A DNA stretch of 43,406 bases from Lachnospiraceae bacterium (lineage in GTDB: Bacteria > Bacillota > Clostridia > Lachnospirales > Lachnospiraceae). Within the stretch, counting starts at the first letter, position 1. Each line of letters opens with the position of its first letter. The notes under the pieces were generated by a model. It searched no databases and was not told the origin of the DNA. It saw only the letters and a list, made by a program, of their open reading frames with translations. A program made the position numbers and the translations under genes. Positions 24,820-31,136 of this stretch are shown here, piece by piece. Where the stretch lies: the NCBI GenBank assembly GCA_015056725.1, contig SVFS01000015.1, positions 1 to 43,406 on the forward strand, read 5' to 3'.

Positions 24820-25080
24820 AGCCCCTGGCAGGATACGCCTAAGGTTGCATGAATCTTAGGCGACAGAACCGCTGACCAGCCAGGCTGTTCACTTTAGGGT
24901 ATCCCCTAAAACCCAATCATCCACTAATAACACTTTTGGCACGATGATCAAAAGTTATACCTACTCATATGTTGACAGCAGGCACCCGTAGCTGTGCATA
25001 AGGCAAAAAAGAAAGGCTCTGACACCTACATAAAATAAGAATCAAAGCCTTCTGCCTTAGGAATAGCATAGCATAGCTAC
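24820..25080. ncRNA. Candidate structured noncoding RNA with pseudoknot
   Basis: Several stems follow one another: CCTGGC/GCCAGG (24824-24829/24879-24884) enclosing CGCCTAAG/CTTAGGCG (24836-24843/24855-24862); TTTAGGG/CCCTAAA (24893-24899/24904-24910); ACTTTTG/CAAAAGT (24932-24938/24949-24955), whose loop GATGAT (24943-24948) is complementary to ATCATC (24916-24921) and so could form a pseudoknot; and TAAGGCA/TGCCTTA (24999-25005/25053-25059). An outer GTAGCTGTGC/GCATAGCTAC pairing contains a G-U wobble only on the plus strand. I do not recognise an Rfam family. The strand is uncertain, and a recombination or transfer site is an alternative. Confidence 0.5.
25003..25052 (-). terminator. Terminator of the ECF-ABC-VanY operon
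   Basis: AAGGCT-x-TGA (25013-25022) pairs with TCA-x-AGCCTT (25042-25051), and TTTTTT follows on the minus strand (25005-25010). It lies about 80 bp downstream of the vanY-like stop codon and may be part of the larger structured block. Confidence 0.65.
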
Positions 25081-25133
25081 CCCTACTGTAAACATATTCA
25101 ATTATTTGTTCATCTACAATATACTACTTAAAA

Positions 25134-25811
25134 TCATTCCATATATTCCTCAAGGCATATTCCCTGCTCATAAATATCCTTCGCAACCTCCACTCCTACA
25201 TATCGATAATGCCATGGTTCATAACTTGTCCCGGTGATTTCTTGTTTTCCCATTGGATACCTTAAAATAAAACCATACTTATATGCATTTTCTGTTAACC
25301 ATGTATAAACCTCATCATTGCTGCACTTTGATTTATCCGCATTGATATCCACTGCAATTCCTAGCTGATGCTCACTTGTTCCCGACAATGCCACCCATTC
25401 TTTTGCTGTTTTTTCAGCTCTCGCTCGTGAGTAGCCTTCATTTATGTAGGCTTGTATCTTATCGTCCAGTATTTTTTGCTGTTCTTCTGCCGTCCTATAT
25501 CCCTCTCCGACAATCGGGTATATTCCTTCTGCTCTTGCTGCATCAAACATCTCCTGTAAGGCAGGATAAATTCTGCTATCCACCTTCTGCCCATTTGATA
25601 ATTCAATCAAGTCAACAACATACTCTTCCGGAATTTCATTCCACCGATTCACAACAATTAAATTCCATTCTTCTGAAATCGGGATTTCATGCGTTGTTTG
25701 TAACTTGGAATAAGCATCTCCTAACAACTGAAATACAATTAACAGTAGATACACTCCAACTACTGCTTTCAATAGTTTCTTAAACCAATTATCCTTTTTC
25801 TTTTTAGCCAT
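25134..25811 (-). CDS. VanY-type D-alanyl-D-alanine carboxypeptidase (M15B)
   Basis: A membrane-anchored zinc peptidase that trims the terminal D-Ala from peptidoglycan stems. A cytoplasmic lysine-rich start is followed by one membrane helix (about 13-31) and an extracellular catalytic domain. The VanY motifs are complete: SGTSEHQLGIAVDIN (zinc ligands H148 and D155) and EPWHYRYVG (H201). Its start is 4 bp after the stop of the ABC permease gene, so it is the last gene of the ECF sigma-ABC operon. Together they suggest a response to cell-wall-active antibiotics. Confidence 0.87.
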   Translation of the reverse strand: MAKKKKDNWFKKLLKAVVGVYLLLIVFQLLGDAYSKLQTTHEIPISEEWNLIVVNRWNEIPEEYVVDLIELSNGQKVDSRIYPALQEMFDAARAEGIYPIVGEGYRTAEEQQKILDDKIQAYINEGYSRARAEKTAKEWVALSGTSEHQLGIAVDINADKSKCSNDEVYTWLTENAYKYGFILRYPMGKQEITGTSYEPWHYRYVGVEVAKDIYEQGICLEEYME

Positions 25812-25815
25812 ACTA

Positions 25816-27027
25816 CTATGCCTTCAATCTTCTTGACCAGTTTTTAGTTGCAATTGGCATACAACAAATACCCAATAAAACCGGAATTGTAATCAATAAA
25901 TATGGAGACCATACATATTTTCCCAAAATATTGAAAGTATTCGTTCTAAAAATATCCGTACTGCTTCCGACTAATGGCAATAAATCTAAAGCTTTCTGCA
26001 ATTCATATGGAAGATATTCTGCAACCATCATTGGTCCATATACGACTGCAAGGCTAAACAATAATGCTAATACATTGCTTTTTACTGTAGCAGATATAAA
26101 CATTACAATGCCTGCAAAGCCTATTGCTCCCAATAAGACAAATGCATACTCATAGATTTCAGCCTGCAACATATTCATAGGAGCAATTGCAAGCGGTTTA
26201 ATATTCTGAATTGACATATCCCATCCCGATGTACCTATAAATAACATCTGAGATATAATGCTAGGGATTACAAGTATTACAAAAAACTCTACTGTAAAAG
26301 CTAATCCGGTCAAAATTTTTGCAAATGCAACTTTTCCCCATCCATTCTTTGTTGTCAGCACCAAAGAACTTGTATTATCATGCCATTCCCCTGCAAATAA
26401 AGGTGATAATGTAATTGCTAAAAATAACGCCATAACAATACCTAAATCTGCAACTATGCTTCCAAGAAGTTGTGACCATCCTTCTACCCATTCATACTGA
26501 AATGGAGTTTCAACTTTCTGCTCCATATTAAGCAGATACTTTTTTTCCACCCCTACCTGTCCGCTATTTTCTAAAAAATCATCAATTGCCTGTTCTCTTC
26601 TTTCATAAAATCCGGTTAATTTATCCGGATTAACATAGCTTATCATTGTACGATAAGTTGATGGGTCATGAAGTTCCGGATATAACATAGAAAGCCAGCT
26701 ATTGATAATTTTCCAATCCATTCTCTCTAATTCCAGTTCAAGTCCTTCCGCTTCCATTCGCTGGTATTCTCTTACTAACTGCTGTAAAGTTTCATCTGTT
26801 AATTCTTCTCCAAATGCCAGTGCATATTCCTGACTGTCTTTTATCATTCCATATCCATCAAAATTGTTTCCGAATGCACTTGTGTAATCATCTGAACTTC
26901 CAAAAGTGAACCATTGAAAAGATAATATACTTCCAAATATTACGACATAAACAAAACATAACAATACACATATTTTAACCATTTGCTTTCGCCACAGTTT
27001 TTTATGTTCTAGCAAGAATAATTCCAT
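25816..27027 (-). CDS. ABC-2 type transporter permease
   Basis: A 403-residue membrane protein. It starts MELFLLEHKKLWRKQMVKIC, has a helix at about 17-40, a long extracytoplasmic loop (about 45-190) and five further helices to the C-terminus. This is the layout of ABC-2 permeases of the bacitracin/lantibiotic export type. The ATG at 27027 is chosen because its AGGAG lies in the last codons of the ATPase gene, with one base between the two genes. The frame is open further upstream without a ribosome site. It forms a transporter with the ATPase encoded at 27029-27904. Confidence 0.8.
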   Translation of the reverse strand: MELFLLEHKKLWRKQMVKICVLLCFVYVVIFGSILSFQWFTFGSSDDYTSAFGNNFDGYGMIKDSQEYALAFGEELTDETLQQLVREYQRMEAEGLELELERMDWKIINSWLSMLYPELHDPSTYRTMISYVNPDKLTGFYERREQAIDDFLENSGQVGVEKKYLLNMEQKVETPFQYEWVEGWSQLLGSIVADLGIVMALFLAITLSPLFAGEWHDNTSSLVLTTKNGWGKVAFAKILTGLAFTVEFFVILVIPSIISQMLFIGTSGWDMSIQNIKPLAIAPMNMLQAEIYEYAFVLLGAIGFAGIVMFISATVKSNVLALLFSLAVVYGPMMVAEYLPYELQKALDLLPLVGSSTDIFRTNTFNILGKYVWSPYLLITIPVLLGICCMPIATKNWSRRLKA

Positions 27028-27028
27028 T

Positions 27029-27904
27029 TTACTGTACTCCTTCCTCTGTAGGGAAATAATATAAATAAAGGTCTTCCAATGTAGCCTCACAAGATACTGC
27101 TTCCTCACTAGGCTTCTTATCAGAAATAATACGCAATACTACCTCTTTTCCTTCATGTCTTAAATTTGCAACTGTTGTCTTTGCCTGCCATTTTCTTGCT
27201 TCCTTCGCAGGTACAGTAAGTTCCCATACTTTACCATTCGCTTTTTCTGTCAATTCCTGAACAGTTCCCTGCAATACAAACTTACCTTTTTTCATCAATA
27301 GCACTTTATCTGCAATTGCCTCTATATCTGACACAATATGAGTGGACAGAATGACAATTTTATCTCCTGCATATTCTGAAAGCAGATTACGGAATCTAAC
27401 ACGTTCTTTTGGGTCTAAACCCGCAGTCGGTTCGTCAAAAATCAAAATATCCGGATTATTTAATAATGCCTGTGCAATCCCCACTCGCTGTTTCATACCA
27501 CCAGAGAAAGTCTTTACTTTCTTGTTTGCAACATGACTTAATCCTACTTCTTCTAACAATTCCTTTGACCTTTTCAGTGCAATCTTTTTAGGAATTCCTT
27601 TCAATGCAGAAATGTACATCAGAAATTCCATTGCTGTATAATTTGGATAATACCCAAACTCCTGTGGCAAATATCCCAACACATTTCTATAATCAGCACC
27701 CATTGCAGTTACTTCTTTTCCGTTTAATAACACTTCTCCCGAAGTAGACTCTAAAATGGCGCATAACATCCTCATAAGGGTTGTCTTACCTGCACCATTT
27801 GCTCCCAAAAGACCATATACTCCCGGCTTTAATGTTGCACTCACACAATCTACTGCTATCTTATTTCCATAATGCTTCGTCAAGCGGTCAAGCGATAATT
27901 CCAT
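27029..27904 (-). CDS. ABC transporter ATP-binding protein
   Basis: A 291-residue nucleotide-binding subunit with Walker A GLLGANGAGKTTLM, Q-loop LPQEFGYYPN, signature FSGGMKQRVGIAQAL, Walker B ILIFDEPTAGLDP and switch histidine STHIVSD. A C-terminal extension of about 75 residues follows, as in exporters for peptides and antibiotics. Its start overlaps the end of the preceding membrane protein gene by 17 bp, and it is followed at once by the permease gene, indicating strict co-translation. Confidence 0.92.
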   Translation of the reverse strand: MELSLDRLTKHYGNKIAVDCVSATLKPGVYGLLGANGAGKTTLMRMLCAILESTSGEVLLNGKEVTAMGADYRNVLGYLPQEFGYYPNYTAMEFLMYISALKGIPKKIALKRSKELLEEVGLSHVANKKVKTFSGGMKQRVGIAQALLNNPDILIFDEPTAGLDPKERVRFRNLLSEYAGDKIVILSTHIVSDIEAIADKVLLMKKGKFVLQGTVQELTEKANGKVWELTVPAKEARKWQAKTTVANLRHEGKEVVLRIISDKKPSEEAVSCEATLEDLYLYYFPTEEGVQ

Positions 27905-28649
27905 ATATTTTTCCTTCCTTTCTCATCTCCACAATAAATAACACTTCTTTGAAAAAAAACATTCCAAACACAAAAAATGCAATCAACCAGAATCCAATTG
28001 CTGATGTGGCATATATCCACGGTATCACTCTTGATGTGACTGCCCAACAGACGCAGGAACCTATCATCACAGCAGCACCCATTGGAACACTTTCTTTTCT
28101 CTGCAATCGCACAAGCCTGAGCATACCTGTCATGCAAACCAAATAAGGCACTAAACAATAGAGCACCATTTGCCATAGTTCACTATAACTATTCTGCAAC
28201 AATACTTCTAAACATAACACAAGGGTAATGCACACCAAATTTGCTGCTCCTGCCAAAACTAATTTTGCAAGCATTATCTGTGCTCCGGAAGCTCTTGTTA
28301 CTGCTTCAATTTCACTCATGCCATAAAACTGACTCTTAAACATCACAGGCATAACAGCCAATACAAATAGAGGCATAAAAACCGGGATGTTCTGAGGAAT
28401 ATCTGCCACGCTTGTAATCATTAGACAAACCAATAATAAAGTGACAGCCTGCAAAATGAATATTGGAATTCCTTCAAATCGAAACACATCTGATAAATAG
28501 TAAAAGAAACTTGTTCTTGGCTCTTCTTTTGAAAATTTATATTCCCTCATAATTTCCGTACAGCCTTTTATAGTTTCATCCAATCGCTTTGACTCTATTT
28601 CTTGCCCCAATGAATGGTATAAGCTATTCTCTAAATTTCTATCTCCCAT
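27888..28649 (-). CDS. Membrane protein of the ECF operon (possible anti-sigma or permease)
   Basis: A 253-residue protein with a hydrophilic N-terminus (about 1-55, MGDRNLENSLYHSLGQEIES) and six hydrophobic helices after it. It overlaps the sigma-factor gene by 11 bp and the ABC ATPase gene by 17 bp. Position after the ECF sigma gene and the cytoplasmic N-terminal segment suggest a membrane anti-sigma factor. A second permease subunit is equally possible. No zinc-binding anti-sigma motif (H-x3-C-x2-C) is seen. Confidence 0.65.
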   Translation of the reverse strand: MGDRNLENSLYHSLGQEIESKRLDETIKGCTEIMREYKFSKEEPRTSFFYYLSDVFRFEGIPIFILQAVTLLLVCLMITSVADIPQNIPVFMPLFVLAVMPVMFKSQFYGMSEIEAVTRASGAQIMLAKLVLAGAANLVCITLVLCLEVLLQNSYSELWQMVLYCLVPYLVCMTGMLRLVRLQRKESVPMGAAVMIGSCVCWAVTSRVIPWIYATSAIGFWLIAFFVFGMFFFKEVLFIVEMRKEGKIYGIIA

Positions 28650-29157
28650 TTCGTTGCTCCTTCCTCATAATATTAAGTCCATTCCTAACTCTGCTTTGTG
28701 CAGTTCTCATGTTACACCCCATTACTTTTGCTATTTCATGAAACTCAAGCTGTTCTCCAAAACGTAAAATAATAGCTTCACGCTGCTCCGATGACAAAAC
28801 ATTTAATAGATACGCTATCTCTGCTCTATCCTCCACTCGAAGAATTTCATTACACTCATCTATCAATATTTCTTCATCTTCTAATGAGGAAAATGGAATT
28901 TTTCGACTTTCATCAATACACAATCTGTTTGCAATTGTATATAAATACGCTTTAAATTTTTTCTTTCCTTTATAGTCTGATATGTTTTTAAATAACTTGA
29001 AAAATGTCTCTTGCGTTAAATCTTCTGCTTTTTCCTTACTGGCACAATGCCACTTACAATAACGGAGTATGGATGTGTAGTAGCGTTTAATCAATTCTTC
29101 CGCTGCTTGCTCATCACCACTTTTTATCTGTTCTACTAATTCATCATCACTCAACAC
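28639..29157 (-). CDS. ECF RNA polymerase sigma factor
   Basis: A 172-residue extracytoplasmic-function sigma factor. Region 2 is in residues of about 10-75 (LIKRYYTSILRYCKW, then AEDLTQETFFKLFKNI and AYLYTIANRLCID). Region 4 is at about 115-165 (LSSEQREAIILRFGEQLEFH, then VMGCNMRTAQSRVRNGL). The start is a GTG with AAAGGAGG 8 bases upstream. It heads an operon of a membrane protein, an ABC exporter and a VanY-type peptidase, which it probably activates under cell-envelope stress. Confidence 0.88.
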   Translation of the reverse strand: MLSDDELVEQIKSGDEQAAEELIKRYYTSILRYCKWHCASKEKAEDLTQETFFKLFKNISDYKGKKKFKAYLYTIANRLCIDESRKIPFSSLEDEEILIDECNEILRVEDRAEIAYLLNVLSSEQREAIILRFGEQLEFHEIAKVMGCNMRTAQSRVRNGLNIMRKEQRNGR

Positions 29158-29182
29158 AATCCATCCTCCTTTCCTGAGTCTC

Positions 29183-29210
29183 TATATATAATAACGTTCC
29201 ACAATTGCAA
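29183..29210 (-). promoter_or_regulatory. Promoter of the ECF sigma operon
   Basis: On the minus strand TTGCAA (29205-29210) and TATATA (29183-29188) are 16 bp apart, a plausible sigma-A promoter. GGAAC between them (minus strand, 29196-29200) resembles an ECF -35 element, so auto-activation is possible, although no matching -10 is clear. Confidence 0.45.
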
Positions 29211-29262
29211 AATGATTAAAGAATTCCTTAAATATTTATAAGGACTACTTTAGCATTATATT

Positions 29263-29529
29263 TTATATTTTTTCGCTCTGATAGAATTTATATTTCCCAT
29301 CAAAAAACACTCCCAGGTTTCCACCTGAGAGTGCTCCTACTTTTCCGCTATTCAACCACCCAAACAACCTTACCTTTCCACCGTTCCGCATTGTTACCTC
29401 CATATGTACCGTACTCTTACTAATTCCAAATTCCTTTGCCGTCTGTCTGACTGTTGCCCCATGTTCAACTATATATTTTGCTACAGCAATTACGCGGTCA
29501 TGTAATACATCCGAGCATTCCATCGCCAT
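29263..29529 (-). CDS. spoIIID: spoIIID N-terminal half with element-encoded tail (split gene)
   Basis: SpoIIID is a mother-cell transcription factor that switches on and off many sigma-E genes. Residues 1-42 match its N-terminus and first HTH: HDRVIAVAKYIVEHGATVRQ, then TAKEFGISKSTVH. At the codon after H the match ends and the frame continues 46 codons into element 2 (MEVTMRNGG...), so the 88-residue product lacks the C-terminal DNA-contacting region. That region is intact at 14077-14237. Joined, they give a protein of about 90 residues (B. subtilis SpoIIID has 93). The ATG follows AGGAG, and a sigma-E-like promoter lies upstream. A terminator falls inside the chimeric tail. Confidence 0.9.
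   Translation of the reverse strand: MAMECSDVLHDRVIAVAKYIVEHGATVRQTAKEFGISKSTVHMEVTMRNGGKVRLFGWLNSGKVGALSGGNLGVFFDGKYKFYQSEKI
29302..29333 (-). terminator. Terminator just inside element 2, after the spoIIID 5' half
   Basis: CACTC-x-CAGGT (29308-29318) pairs with ACCTG-x-GAGTG (29323-29333), followed by TTTTTT on the minus strand (29302-29307). In the integrated state it stops the spoIIID transcript inside the chimeric ORF. In the excised circle it would lie directly after the extended recombinase gene, so it is probably that gene's own terminator. Confidence 0.85.
29403..29408. repeat. attR-side crossover core TATGTA of element 2
   Basis: TATGTA matches 14232-14237. To its right is spoIIID coding sequence for S-K-S-T-V-H; to its left is element DNA. 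Recombination here with the copy at 14232 gives ...AGT ACG GTA CAT AAA GAC GTG... in frame. Confidence 0.75.
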
Positions 29530-29557
29530 TCAAAGTTCTCCTGCTTTGCTTTGTTAC

Positions 29558-29586
29558 ATCTTATGCCTTCTAAATCAGATTTATGA
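29558..29586 (-). promoter_or_regulatory. Sigma-E-like promoter of spoIIID
   Basis: On the minus strand TCATAAA (29580-29586) and CATAAGAT (29558-29565) are separated by 14 bp. They match the B. subtilis sigma-E elements (about KMATATT and CATACAAT) at 5 of 7 and 6 of 8 positions. The predicted start is about 22 bp before the spoIIID ATG. spoIIID is a sigma-E gene in B. subtilis, which makes this call reasonable. Confidence 0.5.
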
Positions 29587-29670
29587 TGCATTTTTCCTGC
29601 AAAGTGGTATACTTATATCGATAATGTTCTATAACATTACTTTTTTGTTATGGCAAATAAAAAACATTCA

Positions 29671-29686
29671 TATAAGATATCTTATA
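29671..29686. promoter_or_regulatory. 16-bp perfect palindrome before trkA
   Basis: TATAAGAT/ATCTTATA forms an uninterrupted palindrome immediately before the trkA ribosome site (AAGGAG). It may be an operator or simply a leader hairpin; nothing in the sequence decides between these. Confidence 0.35.
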
Positions 29687-29698
29687 AGGAGAATTATT

Positions 29699-31084
29699 AT
29701 GTTTAAAAAAAGTCCCCAGAAACAGGGCTTACAAATCATTATCGTAGGAGCAGGAAAAGTCGGCTCTACTCTAATCGAACAGCTGACGAAAGAAGGGCAT
29801 GACATTACAATCATTGACCGCAATCCTGCCAAAATAACAGAAATCACGAATATGTATGACATCATGGGTGTTACAGGAAATGGTGCCAGCTACAGTGTAC
29901 AGATGGATGCCGGCATTGAAAATGCCGATTTGATTATCGCCGTTACAGGTTCTGATGAGCTAAATCTTTTATGCTGTACGATTGCAAAACAAGTTGGTGA
30001 TTGTGCTGCAATCGCACGTGTGCGTACTCCTGATTACAGCCGTGAAGTCAGCTATTTACAGGACAAATTAGGACTTGCCATGATTATCAATCCGGAACTG
30101 GAAGCTGCAAAAGAAGCTGCCCGTATTCTTTATCTTCCAAGTGCCTTGGAGGTCAGCTCCTTTGCTCACAATCAGGCAGATATGGTTAAATTCAAAATCC
30201 CCGAAGGAAACGTTCTTGACCAAATGACAATTGCCCATTTAGGCAAAACTATTACCAATGATATTTTGATTTGTGCTGTTGAACGAAATGGCGAAGTATA
30301 CATTCCATCCGGTAATTTTACACTTGCCGCAGGAGATGTTATTTCTTTCGTTGCCTCCAATAAAGTAACACGCTCTTTCCTTGCCACCATTGGTATTAAA
30401 ACGAACCGTGTTAAAAACACAATGATTATTGGTGGCGGAAAAGTAGCTTATTATCTTGCACAGCAGCTTCTTACACGTGGCATCAATGTCAAAATCATCG
30501 AAAGTGATCCTACCCGTTGCCAGGAACTCAGCGTCCTGCTTCCTAAAGCAATTATTATTCATGGAGACGGTACAGATCAGGATTTATTAAAAGAAGAAGG
30601 TCTGGAATATATCGAATCCTTTGTTCCTCTTACCGGATTAGACGAAGAAAATGTTATGTTGACATTGTATGCAAAAAAGGTTTCCAACGCTAAGGTTATA
30701 ACCAAGATCAACCGTATTACTTTCCAGGATGTTATCAACAGTCTGGATTTAGGAAGCGTTATTTATCCACGTTATATTACGTCAGAAGCAATTATTGCAT
30801 ATGTACGTGCTAAAAAGGATTCTATGGACCGTAACATCGAAACGCTTTACCACATGTTTGACCATCGTGTGGAAGCTATTGAGTTCCTTATTAATTCCGA
30901 ATCTGATATTACAAACGTTCCATTAAAAGATTTGTCTCTGAAAAATGACCTTTTAATTGCTTTTATCAATCGAAACGGTTCTATCATTATCCCTACCGGT
31001 CAGGACAGCATCCACGTCGGTGATACAGTTATGATTGTTACCAGTCATGCCGGACTTAGTGATATTGAAGATATTTTGAATTAA
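29699..31084 (+). CDS. trkA: Trk potassium uptake regulator TrkA
   Basis: A 461-residue cytosolic gating subunit of the Trk/Ktr potassium channel. Two tandem RCK modules are visible, each with a Rossmann nucleotide-binding loop: IIIVGAGKVGSTLIEQL near residue 13 and MIIGGGKVAYYLAQQL near 240. Each is followed by an RCK_C domain (for example VKFKIPEGNVLDQMTI). The ATG at 29699 has AAGGAG upstream; the longer frame from 29546 has no ribosome site and overlaps the spoIIID promoter region. The trkH gene follows 52 bp downstream, presumably in one operon. Confidence 0.92.
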   Translation: MFKKSPQKQGLQIIIVGAGKVGSTLIEQLTKEGHDITIIDRNPAKITEITNMYDIMGVTGNGASYSVQMDAGIENADLIIAVTGSDELNLLCCTIAKQVGDCAAIARVRTPDYSREVSYLQDKLGLAMIINPELEAAKEAARILYLPSALEVSSFAHNQADMVKFKIPEGNVLDQMTIAHLGKTITNDILICAVERNGEVYIPSGNFTLAAGDVISFVASNKVTRSFLATIGIKTNRVKNTMIIGGGKVAYYLAQQLLTRGINVKIIESDPTRCQELSVLLPKAIIIHGDGTDQDLLKEEGLEYIESFVPLTGLDEENVMLTLYAKKVSNAKVITKINRITFQDVINSLDLGSVIYPRYITSEAIIAYVRAKKDSMDRNIETLYHMFDHRVEAIEFLINSESDITNVPLKDLSLKNDLLIAFINRNGSIIIPTGQDSIHVGDTVMIVTSHAGLSDIEDILN

Positions 31085-31136
31085 TCTTTTAAGCTAGGTA
31101 TAGCCATTTCGTAAAGCGAAATTCAGGAGATAAGTT

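Larger units (their letters stand above)
24205..25133. other. 930-bp region without an intact gene
   Basis: It holds the copy-2 hairpin, the frameshifted remnant, small stems (CAGGT/ACCTG at 24587-24599; GTTCAAAA/TTTTGAAC at 24654-24661/24699-24706), GAGACT/TCTCA repeats near 24783-24809, and then the dense structured block described separately. No further coding sequence is supported. Confidence 0.55.
14232..29408. mobile_element. Element 2: skin-like 15.2-kb element inside spoIIID
   Basis: The element is bounded by TATGTA at 14232-14237 and 29403-29408 and sits between codons for STVH and KDVT of spoIIID. It carries a large serine recombinase at its left end, the Gabija-like pair, the RloB/AAA pair, an unknown membrane protein, a structured intergenic region and an ECF-ABC-VanY operon, all on the minus strand like spoIIID itself. 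Excision would restore the gene in frame. Known intervening elements of this kind (skin in sigK, and elements in gerE, spoVFB and spoVR) are removed by a serine recombinase in the mother cell. Whether this one is developmentally excised is an inference. Boundaries are exact to within the 6-bp shared sequence. Confidence 0.85.

Noticed and set aside
24820-25080. Structured block as tmRNA, RNase P RNA or a common riboswitch
   Set aside because: None of the conserved motifs I know for those families is present on either strand, so it is left as an unassigned candidate.
29263-29529. The 88-residue ORF as an ordinary small HTH protein
   Set aside because: The SpoIIID match stops exactly at the TATGTA core and the missing C-terminal half is present intact at the other end of the element.
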